Notes: generated by a model from the letters alone, not told the origin. Counted from the first letter of the stretch, positions 31,782 through 43,060 are shown. The stretch is 64,000 bases of DNA from Anticarsia gemmatalis (GCF_050436995.1 NC_134758.1:11767597-11831596); one strand, 5' to 3'. Made by a program: numbers and translations.

Positions 31782-33978
31782 ACGTCTTTGTTTTCGCAGT
31801 TAAAAAGGTTTATAAATAGAATTTTAAGTAATCAGAGGATAGAATAATTTCACTATAACAATATAAGGCTCGTTAAATGCAAAAGTGCGAATAAAAAACA
31901 ATTTGACTACTTCTTCCATGTCTGAGATAGTGAGTTTGCGACCGTGGTCATTGCAACTCGGTCTAAACAAGAAGCAAACCAATATTCTTGGGTATTATTG
32001 GATTAGAATGGAGAATTAAGAAATGGAAACCGTATTTCATCTGAAGTATCCAACACTTTTTATTCTGAATTGGCTTAAACTTAACATAATATATGCAGAA
32101 GAGCATAATATATAAAAAAAGCTTTAAAATTAATCAAATAAATAAGGCACCATTTCAAATTACCTATTACTTTTCCTAAAACAAATAAACCAAGTACTTA
32201 AACCTCAATAAAACAAAGGATCAACATAAAATTAACAACGACCGTACCGTAATGGCGGGTACCGACGTCCATCTTGTTCTGTCAAATTGCGCGGGAATAA
32301 CGAGCTTGTAATTGTTCCCAACGTTTTGCTAATGTCTTCCATTATTTTCTGTATAAAATGACATGGGAAATGATCTGTCATTATTGTTTATGATTAACGA
32401 GCTACAGGCTATTTATGCTACTAAATAGTAAACGGCTTTTTGAAGACGGTCGGCGATTTGTTAGTAAAGGCTATAATATAAGTATTTGTTTTTATTTTGA
32501 ACGATTAATAGGACTTTTTTGTTGTTGCTGTGTTATATAAAGCGTGATATTTATTTTTGATCCATAGTTTTTCGTACCATTAGCGACAAAGTTTAGCTTA
32601 GTTTAATTTTAATAAAGTTTATCTCACAATGACGCACACTAACGACTGATCATATAATATTGTGAATTAAGATAAATTAATACTCAGGAGATCAGTTAAA
32701 ATCATAGAAACCGAAAAAACCTATAGGTATATAATTTTTGTACCCTTAAAATACATATATTTTAAACAACATTTTTACAACTAGCAACTTAACAAAAATA
32801 ACCAATCAATTTAAAGCTAAGACCATAAACTGTAGTCTCAAGTGCGAAGCACCAGTGTTGCCACAACACTAGCGGTTTCTTGCCAGTCGTAAAATTGTTC
32901 AAAGATAAATAGTTATTGTTATTAGCACAGATAATACAGAACTTATTGGCTACTGAAGATGCAACATTGTTAAGTTAACTCTTAATATTTACGCCGATGT
33001 GGTTTCCTGTACAAAACGAGTGTTTTCTAAGAATGACTGTTATGATAATAGATCTGAATCACTACAAATTGGAAAACTAGCTACTGTCTGTCTTGAGAAA
33101 ATAAATTATTATAAATTAAGTTCTCTTTTCCTTTGCTAAATATATATCGAAATCTAATCCATATGCTTAGTTTGAAAAAGTGTATAGTTGGCCAGGTTTT
33201 GTGTAAACGACATATGATAACAATTCTCGAAAAGAAAAGTGATGCCTGAATATTAATTGATGCCCATATTTCGGTCTGCACTATGTACCTATCCAGGGGA
33301 CCTACTAGTAACATGTATCACTACTTCTGCAACGTTTTAGATTGCTCATAGATTCTCAACGATATGAACTTAGAAGCTAGTTTCAAAGACTACCGTACCT
33401 TGAAATGGCCATAAAGCCTTTCATTCAGCCCTGCATCTTACAAATTATGCGAAATTCCGTAACTATTTACTAAATATATTTTCAACCAGTAATTATCTAT
33501 TTTCATTACCCGTATATCTTAATATAGTCTAATTAGGTTTAATCTATGAGTTAATAACTTTCACCGTACTTGCGTAGTGCATAAACAGTGTAGTTTATGT
33601 ACAAGCGGCGTCGGCGCATAAAAATAGTGCTTTATATTTTGTCGCGTATCAGGTGGATCAATGTTGTAACATGTTATCATGATGGTAGAGGTTTGACTGG
33701 GAACGTAGGAGTTTTACAAGTTATATTTTTTAAATATTTTTCATCTTTCTTTTATCTTTAAATAATTAGGTTTATGTATTAATTATTTGTTTTGTGAAAA
33801 AATACATTTTCTATTATTTTTCTACCCTCTAAAATGGCAACAGGCACATCACTTTTTGCTGATCATCTGACCGTTGCGCTAGAAAAAAAAACAGTCACAG
33901 ACCGAAAACGGGTAAACAAATAAGGTATCATCATTTTGAACAGCCCTTAAGTTCCCTAACATTATAATAATGTCTACA
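31782..33978. other. Long AT-rich unique DNA
   Basis: No gene. 32250-32430 is somewhat richer in CpG and regulatory-like words (AATGGCGGGTACCGACG, TCCATCTTG, TTGTTTATGATTAACG). The rest shows nothing. Confidence 0.45.
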
Positions 33979-34145
33979 GTAGCTCGATTCTCTACCACTA
34001 TGGACCAGTGCAACCGGCTAATGAGATTTTTGTATGAAAATCTGATCACCGCCTCTGACAGACTCCGTAGGAACTATTTTTGCAGTACATTTTAAATGTC
34101 AAACTCACGATACTCGACAGTACCGACTGTAGAGAATTACGTTAC
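33979..34145. mobile_element. MITE-like repeat Y, copy 1
   Basis: GTAGCTCGATTCTCTACCAC and the reverse complement of the right end (GTAACGTAATTCTCTACAG) form imperfect terminal inverted repeats. Internal TATTTTTGCAGTACATTTT and AAATGTCAAACTC recur at 37151-37267; TTGTATGAAAA...CGTAGGAACTA recurs at about 45768. Superfamily unknown; no clear target duplication. Confidence 0.62.
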
Positions 34146-34206
34146 AAATCGCGAGAGTTTAAGTCGTGTAAACCTTATTTTAACACTAAACAATTTGTTA
34201 ATATTA

Positions 34207-34414
34207 GGTCGGGAAAAAAGTCTTTTCGCATTATAGTATGTATGAACTTGTAATAAAATCTTTTCTCTACACAAAAAAGCTCGATAATTGGGTACCTCAC
34301 GAGCTCAATGAAAGAAACCTAATGAACCGTGTACTCATTTGTGATTCTTGAAGCCAAAGAGATTTTATTACAAGTTCATACATACTATAATGCGAAAAGA
34401 CTTTTTCCCCGACT
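34207..34414 (+). mobile_element. Mariner deletion derivative, copy 1
   Basis: TA flanks both ends (34205-34206, 34415-34416). Terminal inverted repeats of about 50 bp start GGTCGGGAAAAAAGTC and AGTCGGGGAAAAAGTC and continue TTTTCGCATTATAGTATG. Between them a 24-codon frame (34277-34348) encodes a segment with WVPHEL and later ICDS, the block before the second catalytic region of mariner transposases. It ends at a TGA. Helix-turn-helix and DDD residues are gone, so it can move only in trans. The copy at 58080 has the same structure. Confidence 0.88.
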
Positions 34415-34416
34415 TA

Positions 34417-35626
34417 ATATAATGCAACAAATCTCTTGTTAACTAACGATAAACAGGCCGCTTATCCACTAACCCGTTGACTCTCAGTCTTGTTGTTTAA
34501 GTAAATCAACATCAAAGTGGTTGCGTTATCATGACACAACTCGGTTACATTAGATTAACAGTCTTTGATTTAAATTATCATGATATTCTGAAGGGTGAGT
34601 AGGAAAATTATTTACAGAGATTTGTTTGTAAATTGCAGCAAATTGGGTTTAAATCTGAAGATTAGTTCAGTTTTTCGTGTATATATTAAAATTTGTTTCG
34701 ATTATTTCGTGTGGTTAGTGGTCGTCCTATGTGAAATGTTTTTGAGAAACTCGCAGGCTTTTGATTAGAAGTCAAAAGTTACTCTAGTATTTCCTTAGTT
34801 GAGCTATAATTGACAATTTGCTTATTTATTTAAAATTTGAAAAACCGACAGTGAATTATAAGGATTCATTGAAAAATGACCCACGATCTTCAAATTCGAA
34901 AATGCACACTTTCTTCAGATTGACCATTCTAATCGTAAAAAAACTTAAGCAACAAAACTTGCTCATCACGGTGAACTCAAAGCCAATTCCCTCTCTAGCT
35001 AAGCTCCCTACTAAAAAATAAACAGAGTGATATACCTACATATTTATTTATCAAACTATCATCAAGTTGTGAAACTATTTTATTACTCAAAATAATGTCA
35101 GACAGTTTCCCAGACAACAAACCATTGAAATCAACACCTTAATATCAAGCAAAATTTACCTCTACATTTAGTAAACAATATAACACAGTATGTTAGACAA
35201 CACAGCTGTTACGTTACGTCTCAAACTAAATTAACGTATGTACAGATTATTGTACATAGTGTGAAGCATATGTACGGGTTGTGATGTTGAGTATATTATT
35301 CAGTGAAGAGATAGTGACAAGTATTAGAAGATTGGAGCATTGTAAATGGTGAATACATAGCAAACGAACATGGGTAATTGGTATATTTTAACACATTTCC
35401 AATAACCTCGGTTAGAATAGAACAGGTTAGTTTATGGTTTTAAAAAAGTAACCGATTTGTCGACTTCTATTGCTCACAATCTAGCATATTTTTTTCAGTC
35501 CTTTGTCTACCCCTACTTGAAAAACGCGTGACTTTATGCCACTTTATCTATGTAGTTCAAAAAATATCGCACAGAAACAAATGTCACTACTTAATTTATA
35601 GTCTTTTTTGGTCGTAAGTTATTCTA
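34417..35626. other. AT-rich DNA; short repeat R piece at 35498-35540
   Basis: TTTGTCTACCCCTACTTG and AACGCGTGACTTTATG match the centre of repeat R. Otherwise nothing recognised. Confidence 0.45.
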
Positions 35627-35905
35627 ATTTTTTTTTTTTTTTTTTTTTATTGGACAACTCACACACGGTCATTTGATTCCAAACTAAGCAGAGCTTGTAC
35701 TATGGTAACCAAATAACTGATAAACATACTTATATACTTCTAAATACATACTTATATAGATAAATTAACAACCAGGCTCAGAACAAATACTCGTGCTCAT
35801 CACACAAAGATTTGTCCCGGGTAGGATTCGAACCCACCACACGCGGCGCTACGGTTGTTGCGGCGAGGTGACCGCTTAAACCACTGCGCCAAACGTGCAG
35901 TTAAT
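35627..35905 (-). repeat. SINE family B, full-length copy with poly(A)
   Basis: Minus-strand head at the right (TTTGGCGCAGTGGTTTAAGC, GTGGTGGGTTCGAATCC) and body as at 29988. The left end (about 35627-35648) is a T-run, i.e. a roughly 20-base A tail of the element. Near identity to the 29988 copy and the long A-run suggest recent insertion. Confidence 0.88.
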
Positions 35906-36342
35906 TTGATTAATACTGACTTAACATAACAGTTACATCACATTCTCTAAAATATAATCCAAAAAAGAAGTGAATATTGATTCCAAATATGCTATTCTGT
36001 TCTATTAAAAGAGCATTTATGTACATATAAAGATATCATGTACATGATATATATGTAATATATAACTAATACCGCGAATTACACCTAACTATTACATAAT
36101 GAAAGTACTGAGAGGCACTTACATGGACTTAGTGTAATATATTCAACACACCTGTTGACACTGCTCGCGATATTAATTCTGAGTACTGCTTATATTTAGA
36201 AGAGATTATTTTGAAGTTTATTTATAAATTGTGCATTTTCTGAGGAGGAGCTATTAATAAAGTGATATTATTTTATACTATAGGCATTGCGCATTTATAA
36301 TATTAGTAGGAAGTAGTTGTATCTACATATATTATTGATTAC
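35906..36342. other. AT-rich DNA with an 18-bp palindrome
   Basis: ATATCATGTACATGATAT (36033-36050) is a perfect palindrome. GCGCATTTATAATATTAGTA at about 36288 looks like the inverted 5' end of a Helitron-type repeat. No gene. Confidence 0.5.
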
Positions 36343-36440
36343 CTTTGTGATCTGGGCGATAGTGTATGTATAAGACTGCTGATTATAAAGTTTCGGGTCT
36401 GATTCCCGAGTCGGGCAAAGTGCGAAAATATGTATTTATG
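36343..36440 (+). repeat. SINE family D head
   Basis: CTTTGTGATCTGGGCGATAG and TTTCGGGTCTGATTCCCGAG plus TCGGGCAAAGTG resemble the tRNA-like head of another lepidopteran SINE type with a GGGTTCGATTCCCGGGTCGG box B. The body beyond 36440 is not clearly bounded. Confidence 0.58.
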
Positions 36441-37150
36441 TGTTTAAAGGCTCTATAACTAATCAGAGCTTACATGATGTTAATTATTAAGGCCCTTATT
36501 ATATTAAAATACTCTCTGCTCTCTATTTAAGAGCATGTGAACATATTCCTTTCATGCCTGGGATGCGCTTCTCATTTTAGTACTTACAAGGGTGGTTAAT
36601 AACTTCTTAAACATTTTCAACAGCACGATGAAAGGTTTTCAGAGCTTTTAAAATAGTGTATAAAATGTCCTCCAGCCTTAAATAAAGCCTATTGCAACAT
36701 TCTCAACTATGTAACCTAACCCGTAAGACACTAACGCAAATAAAACCGTATATTTACAATCGAATCGTAACATTACGATGCAAAATTGATACGGACATCG
36801 TAAACCGGTGAAATAACGGTTTTTAAATAGTATTCCATTCAGTTTCGCTTGCGTTTTACTGAGCTATAAAACGATTATCGCAGTACTTATAACAGGTATT
36901 TTATGACTCAATTTCACAGTTTTTTTGCGGTTAATGGGTTTCATTGATTTTTGGGATTCACTGGCTGGTAATTGGCGGTTTACACGCGTGGTTTTTGATT
37001 GAAATTCAGAATATATGACGAACGTTGAACGTTGAATGTTTTTTAATAACTACAGCTAGGCTTTTCAATTGTCCACTTTAATATAGCTTTGTTACAATTT
37101 ATAGAATTATGCACTATCAAAATTAAGCCTAGGCTAAGGCCCTAAGTCCA
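36441..37150. other. AT-rich stretch without recognised feature
   Basis: No gene or repeat recognised. Confidence 0.5.
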
Positions 37151-37267
37151 GCAGCGCGATTCTCTGCCACTAGCGCCTCTAACGGGTGTCGTAGAAACTA
37201 TTTTTGCAGTACATTTTAAATGTCAAACTCAATACTCGATGGTTTCAATTGTAGGAAATCGTACTGC
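37151..37267. mobile_element. MITE-like repeat Y, copy 2 (shorter)
   Basis: GCAGCGCGATTCTCTGCCAC at the left; the right end reads GCAGTACGATTTCCTAC in reverse complement. The interior CTATTTTTGCAGTACATTTT and AAATGTCAAACTC matches copy 1. About 50 bases of copy 1's left interior are missing. Confidence 0.6.
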
Positions 37268-38801
37268 AGAATATTTGACATTAAGCACATAAATACTCGA
37301 TACTATCAAATATTCTATCTATTCTTGGATAGCGTCTGAAAGAACATCGCATTAATAAATAGCTTAAGATTTTAACTTGGAGTGCGTATAATCATTCAGT
37401 ACGAACCGTATTCAAAACCCCAAAAGCTATATATCCTTCATACTCTTTTCATAACAAATACAATTTCGACTAAGAATCCATCTCTAAGTCTCACTCATGA
37501 AGCCTGCCACTTCTAATACTACACGAAGCAAAAATACACAACAATTTTTCTCTGCCCCAAAATTTCGGCTTACACTTTGTCTATCTAAAAGCCAGCTATC
37601 ATAAAGGCTCCAAGAATCCCGAAGACGGGCACGTACACCGAAAGTGTCAAATGACATCACATCGACAAAATGAAATCATAAAACGTACCGCGGCCTCAGG
37701 GCTGCCCGCACTTGGACATGAATTTATTTATCAAAGTTGTTATGTGTGGACGTGGACTGTAACGCTTGATAGAAGTTTTTTGATATAAGAAAGTAAGTAA
37801 ATTAGGAAATAAATCTTAGCTTTTTCTTGTTTTGCGCCAAAGTAGATACATAATAAACATATGTAAAAATAAATGGCACAAAAACTTTATTATTTGATCC
37901 GAACAATTAAATAGGTTTGAAAATGTTTTCTGCTGAAACAGTTTTCAACTTTGATAAAGACATAAAATTGTGATTTCATAAAATTCTTTCAGATTTCTTT
38001 TCGCAATTTGTGCTATCAGTAGTAATCCATCTATTAAAAAACTATAAAATAGATAATATTATTTATTAATTGTCCTCAAAAATTCGCCGTCATTTTATTT
38101 ATATGTCTCCCGTTACCAATAAAAAAGAAGGAGTTTCTTTTTGACACCTGAGTGTCCTTAAATGATGATTCATAAAATGTTTGCTAGAAATTATTGGAGA
38201 TCAAGTACTAAATTTCCTTTACCATAAAACGGCTACTTAACAACAGCTTACCCTGCTATAAGCTAAATGTTATTGCTAATTCTATACTATCTGAAGAGCT
38301 CATACCAATCTCGTGACTATAAAATTTAATCTTTGCATATGTTATTGCTTTTTGTAATCTTAATAGCTAACACCCGTTCCCAGGCTATCTATTTTAAATG
38401 GACTATGAAACTGACTGCCTTTGTGTTCCAGATAAGTCTAGAAAGGTTTAAACGCCGGCCTTATCGAGGTTTTTGAATTTGTGATGTCAAATATGAGATA
38501 ACGTATATGATTAGATTTTAAACGGTATGTAAGTGTAATGAACTAATTTATGTAATCTGTCCAATAAACTTGTACATATTTAAATTAATAGTTAATTGAC
38601 CACTCAAGCTAAGCTTAAGAAATTGGATAATGGAAAGTCATTAAAGTGATAGTAAAATGGCTACGATTTAAACACACAATCTTTTTAATTCCACCGCACA
38701 ATTTTGAAGCACTAGACTACAGCAGGGTTACACTATAAAACCCATTTAAAATACACATTATTATAATAACAATACAACATTTTGTTCGAGCCAGCCCTAG
38801 A
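37268..38801. other. Mostly AT-rich unique DNA
   Basis: No gene. 37590-37725 is CpG-richer (CCCGAAGACGGGCACGTACAC, GTACCGCGGCCTCAGG). Confidence 0.45.
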
Positions 38802-38866
38802 TGCAGCGCGCGATAGTGTAGCGAGCTCGCGCGATTAATTGTCGCGATAACGCGCGGCTACGCGAC
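38802..38866. other. CGCG-rich island with imperfect dyad symmetry
   Basis: CAGCGCGCGATAGTGTAGCG, AGCTCGCGCGATTAATTGTC and GCGATAACGCGCGGCTACGC hold three CGCGAT words and imperfect inverted repeats (GTAGC...CGCGCG against CGCGCGGCTAC). It is one of the most CpG-dense spots in the window, with no copy elsewhere in it. Confidence 0.5.
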
Positions 38867-39117
38867 CACAGCACGCCTTGAAGCGTTTTTGTGAATTTTT
38901 CACTTTTATGTCATATTCTTTTTGAGCGTATGACAGTGTTGGACGTTGTCTGCGATAAGCAGTGACGCATGTACGGGGATTGATGTGATGCAGGTTGAAA
39001 TGGATATTTTGTTTTAAGAAATAAAGAAACATTTAAGGTGAAATTATTATGGGGGATTTTTTACTGATGTAGTTTTTTTAGAGTAATATTACCAACGATT
39101 TCACGTGCTGTCAAAAG
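38867..39117. other. Spacer without recognised feature
   Basis: No gene or repeat recognised. Confidence 0.45.
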
Positions 39118-39247
39118 CGCGGTGGCCTGCGACTTCCAAGTTCTTAATGGGGAATCACTGAATTTCTTGACGGAAAAACTCAAGGGTAACTCTTTAGCCC
39201 AATTTTGGATTCAAACTAGAGACTGCAGCGCCACTGTGCGCCTTACC
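39118..39247 (-). repeat. SINE family E fragment
   Basis: Minus strand: GGCGCACAGTGGCGCTGCAG (box A-like) and CTAGTTTGAATCC (box B-like), followed by GGGCTAAAGAGTTACCC and a GTCAAGAAATTCAGTG body. It stops 10 bases before the Helitron at 39258. Only copy in the window; box A to box B spacing is short. Confidence 0.5.
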
Positions 39248-39257
39248 TATATTAAGA

Positions 39258-39452
39258 ACTATCTGATCCGCGCAACTTCGCTTGCGTCACATAAGAGAAT
39301 CATAATTTTCCCCGTTTTTGTAACATTTTTCACTGGTACTACTATCTAACACAGAAATAATTTTTGAAATCGGACCAGTAGTTCCTGAGATTAGCGCGTT
39401 CAAACAAACAATCAAACAAACAAACTCTTCAGCTTTATAATATTAGTATAGA
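39258..39452 (-). mobile_element. LEP1-like Helitron, inverted, internally deleted
   Basis: ACTATCTGATCCGCGCAAC at the left is the inverted 3' end (CTAG changed to ATAG). ATAATATTAGTATAGA at the right is the inverted 5' end. Between GGTACTACTATC and TAACACAGAAATAATT about 60 bases present in other copies are missing. Confidence 0.86.
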
Positions 39453-40536
39453 TGAGTACAAATAAATATATTATCTTACGAAGATATTTTTACTTTCAAA
39501 TTCCATATATCAAATTCGTCTCCTTGTAAGAGCCATTTCTTCTTCATAATAATAATTCAATATACATTTCGATACATCACATCCCAAGTTATTTCAGTTA
39601 TTTATCCTGAACATTTGATACAGACAAATGTTTCGGAAATACATCGTTTACGAAAACGGGCCGCCAAACATTCGCCTCAATAAGTTGACATTATATTATA
39701 TTTACTGTAATATAATATCTTATTGATGTAAGAATATAAGGAATGATATTTCAGAGAATTATGTCCTCGGTACGGGGAAGGCGTTTAAATCATTTACTGA
39801 CTTATTTAGTGGCTTATAATAGTTATAGCGGTTTATAAATACGAAATTATTTTACTTTAAAAAGGTCTTCTTAGTATATCTAGGAGACAGTTACGCAGTG
39901 GCTGGTGGCTTGCCAAAATTAAGGGGTTATTTAGCAAATAACGGTGACTACTAATAAAGCATTTAGTTTGGAATAGATTAAGGCCTTTTTTTATACCGCC
40001 TAATATACAATTGACTACTTATGCTGTACTGCTGACATTAGAGAAATGAGTTGTTAGTAAAAAAGCTGCCTTTAGTGTTACAGTTAATACAAGTAATTAC
40101 CTAATATGATAGATTTTCGCCCAGTTAAACCTTGGTAAACCAATTCAATCAAGATGTACCAACATTTACAAGCAAACAAATTAATTCTAGCATACAAAGC
40201 TGCTACATTCCCCTCTAATAAATTAACTAAGAACTCCATAAAACACGTCTTGTACGGACAAACACACCAACAGACGAACAGACATACATAATGCTTTGAT
40301 CAAATCTCGTCTGTCGGCACATCAAAGAGTTCTATTTATAATATCATCGAGAGATTGATTCCACGATTGAAGGAACTTTAGTTCTATTTCTGAAGCGATT
40401 CCAGTTATCTCCAAAATGGTTTGTTTTGTTGATAAATTGAGTAAAATGGGTGTATAAGAAGCTGTTTCGTATAAAACGATATCTTTATTATGAAGAAATT
40501 AAATCTGACGTGGATATTTTTACTATTATGAAGGCA
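39453..40536. other. AT-rich stretch without recognised feature
   Basis: No gene or repeat recognised in about 1.1 kb. Confidence 0.5.
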
Positions 40537-40668
40537 CTAGAGGCCGCCCGCGACTTTGTCCACGTGGAAGCCCTTTGCATGTAAATCTCGATCCCCAGGA
40601 ACTTAACAAACATCCATAATACTAGTAAACTTTCGTCAATCATTTATAATATTAGTAGGAAGTAGGAT
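40537..40668 (-). mobile_element. Short Helitron-type element, third family
   Basis: CTAGAGGCCGCCCGCGACTT at the left (inverted CTAG end next to A) and ATAATATTAGTAGGA at the right (inverted TC start). Only the two ends are joined, so it is a deletion product. The CCGCGACTTTGTCCACGTGG word recurs at 59607. Confidence 0.55.
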
Positions 40669-41749
40669 ATTCGAGAAAAAACTTCGGCACTTTGACAGAT
40701 AACGTACCTATATATCTGCGGAGAGATTGTCAAAAACGAAATGCTATTCATCGAATAAAGTCATTTGAAAGTTTAATATTTTCATGTTACAAACGACTAT
40801 TTTTCACATCGTCATGTTGGAATAAAGCAATTTATAATCCGATACAACTGAATCGGTGCGCGAAATCAAAAACCCAAAACTACCAATTCCACTGAAATCT
40901 ATATTTACGAAAATCAGACTTTTAAATGCGCAACATAAAAGCTTCACAAAAACAGTATTAAAGTGCATCCAAAAATTTATCAAAGTGAAAAATTGTTATT
41001 TAATACAGCAGGTTTTTTGCAGGGTGCAATCCTTTCCGCGCCGGTCGTGCATCATCCATCACATGAAAAAGAATCTTTAAAAAAAAAACAAACAAACATG
41101 GCGGCTTGGCGCGAAACGGACCGGTCTCTTTTTTTTTAAATTGTGCGGGCAAAGGTAATGAAGTATGTTATGCCAGTCGGTTAACGAATGTTTAATGTCC
41201 GTGCATGTTGTTTTTTTCATGTCATTTGATATCGGTAACATCGGTTAATTGACCGAAAATCTGATACGTGTTGCCTTTTTGTAGTGTAACGAATGTTTCG
41301 AACATGCGAATTTGTTTGTTTCGCTTTCCGGTTATTTTATATGAATGAATAGTTGCTCGAATGAAGCTTGAAATATTGTAACTTTGTTTATAAATGCGAG
41401 TGAAGCCGCGAGCGACAGCTAGTGTGAATGAGTGCTAATTTTATTTTGTTTCGTGTTGGCTCTTGATTTAATACGGTTAATCTTCTTATCGTTTCTTGTA
41501 CATGTCAGGATTGGACTAGTAAATATGGAGCGTGGTATTACTCAGCGGTATTTTAATTCTGAAAGTCTATAAAAAAAGCTCGAACGCTTTATATTATGTA
41601 CGCTTAGCATTATTATTTTAAAGTGCGTTTTCAAAGTTAGTGGATATTTTTATGATTATGTGGGTGAAACAAACGTAGTAGGTATTTAGTGACAGTAGCA
41701 AGCGTTATAATTCACCACTGTTGGTAATACGTATTTTAAACAATTATTT
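40669..41749. other. AT-rich DNA; CpG-richer spots near 41025-41135
   Basis: TCCTTTCCGCGCCGGTCGTG and CATGGCGGCTTGGCGCGAAA (E2F-like GGCGCGAAA beside a YY1/Pho-like ATGGCGGC). GAAGCCGCGAGCGACAGCTAG at 41403-41423 resembles a Helitron-type 3' end on the plus strand. No gene. Confidence 0.4.
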
Positions 41750-41885
41750 CTCTAAAGGACCTTCGGCTTTGCCCAATCTATTTATTGGTGAAAACCGCTG
41801 TAAAATTTTGTCACAAGCCCGTTAGTTTATCGCGAACACACAGACAGACGGACTGGCGAGATAGGTTAAGTTTATAAAATATAGT
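41750..41885 (-). repeat. Helitron-type repeat, fourth family
   Basis: CTTCGGCTTTGCCCAATC, AAAACCGCTGTAAAATTTTG, TTTATCGCGAACACACAGAC and AGACGGACTGGCGAGATAG parallel the element at 55431-55605, where the CTAG end is preserved. Here the termini are decayed. Confidence 0.42.
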
Positions 41886-42019
41886 GACGTAGATAAATCA
41901 TTCAGCATTCACACGCAAATAAAGTTCTTCAAAAATACCCTCAAAACCGAACACTTCCGAACTTATCCGATCTTACCCGAAGTAAAACCTTCTATGTAAC
42001 GACATTCAATTTTGACTTA
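41886..42019. other. Spacer before the nested MITEs
   Basis: No feature other than the TTA (42017-42019) that forms the left target site of the next element. Confidence 0.5.
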
Positions 42020-42420
42020 CGCCGGCACCACACGCTGGCCCCAATAATGGCCCCAACGCTGTTCGTCCAACGTGTGGATCTAGAAAATGGCATTAGTCCC
42101 AACGTTGGGGCGAGTGTTGTAATTCGCCGGCTCGTGTTGGTTTCATCAAAGGAATCTGCGCCAACGCTCGCGATCTGACGGGATAGAATTATGCCCGATT
42201 TCTGAGTACATTTAGCGGTAGTTTATCTATTCAATAGCGTTTAAACTCATATAAAAAAACGCTATTGAATAGATAAACTACCGCTAAACCTCAGAAAGTA
42301 CCTCAGAAACCGGGGGTTAGTTTATGAGCCAACGTGTATACGCCTCACCGAATTTGCACTTTGCAGTCCAACGTTGGTACGAGCGTTGGGGCCAACGTTT
42401 GGAGCCGGGCTTATTGAATA
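42020..42420. mobile_element. Outer MITE Q, Harbinger-like, split by an insertion
   Basis: Left end CGCCGGCACCACACGCTGG and inverted right end GCCCGGCTCCAAACGTTGG form terminal repeats, continuing with GGCCCCAACGCT on both sides. TTA lies at 42017-42019 and 42421-42423, a 3-bp target duplication as made by PIF/Harbinger transposases. Without the inner element (42192-42316) and its TTA, the body is about 273 bp with several CCAACGTTGG-type words. No transposase frame. Confidence 0.8.
42192..42316. mobile_element. Palindromic MITE P, copy 5, nested inside MITE Q
   Basis: TGCCCGATTTCTGAGTACAT and the right-hand CTCAGAAACCGGGGG bracket almost perfect arms (TTTAGCGGTAGTTTATC / GATAAACTACCGCTAAA). 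TTA flanks both sides (42189-42191, 42317-42319). The right arm carries a small duplication (CCTCAGAAAGTACCTCAG). Central CAATAGCG/CGCTATTG match, so this is among the least diverged copies. Confidence 0.94.
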
Positions 42421-42423
42421 TCT

Positions 42424-42811
42424 CGAGGCAAAGGAAATCGAGACACTCTTTCATGATGTAAATTTGGTGACGTAACCTTTCCAGTTAGGGTTGGGTTGAT
42501 TGATTTAATTTGGAAAATAAATTATATTTTATGGTAAACGGAATACGGAAGTTTATTTAGGAGGTTTAATTTGTGTTATTGGTATGGAATAAATATAGAG
42601 GTTTTTAATAGGTAAATGAATGAATATTTGAATTCAATTAGTAAATGGTACAGAAAACCCAATAAAATGAGTCAGTAAATATGTTTAAGCAAACGATAAA
42701 CGTTTTTAAGCAAAGCCGATAAGTTACAATAGTACCTATACTTCTGCAGAATTTTCCATGTCCGTCAAATGTTCTCCTAAGCAATTACTCGTTTATCTAT
42801 ACTATATACTA
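42424..42811. other. AT-rich stretch without recognised feature
   Basis: No gene. TCTATACTATATACTATC just before the next element duplicates its TCTATACT start. Confidence 0.5.
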
Positions 42812-43060
42812 TCTATACTAATATTATAAAGCTGAAGAGTTTGTTTGTTTGTTTGAACGCGCTAATCTCAGGAACTATTGGTCCGATTTGAAAAATTATT
42901 TCAGTGTTAGATAGTCCATTTATCGAGGAAGGTTATAATCTATATATCATCACGCTACTACCAATAGGAGCAGAGTACCAGTGAAAAATGTTACAAAAAC
43001 GGGGAACAATTTGACCCATCTCTCTTATGTGACGCAAGCGAAGTTGCGCGGGTCAGCTAG
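42812..43060 (+). mobile_element. LEP1-like Helitron, copy with canonical ends
   Basis: TCTATACTAATATTATAAAG to GCGCGGGTCAGCTAG, followed by T. The 3' hairpin CGCAA-GCGAAG-TTGCG ends 10 bases before the CTAG. Body as in copy 2, with short TTTG run. It abuts a second copy in the same direction with no spacer. Confidence 0.93.

Noticed and set aside
35627..35648. T-run as a pol III terminator of a separate RNA gene
   Set aside because: It is the reverse-complement A tail of the SINE B copy at 35627-35905.
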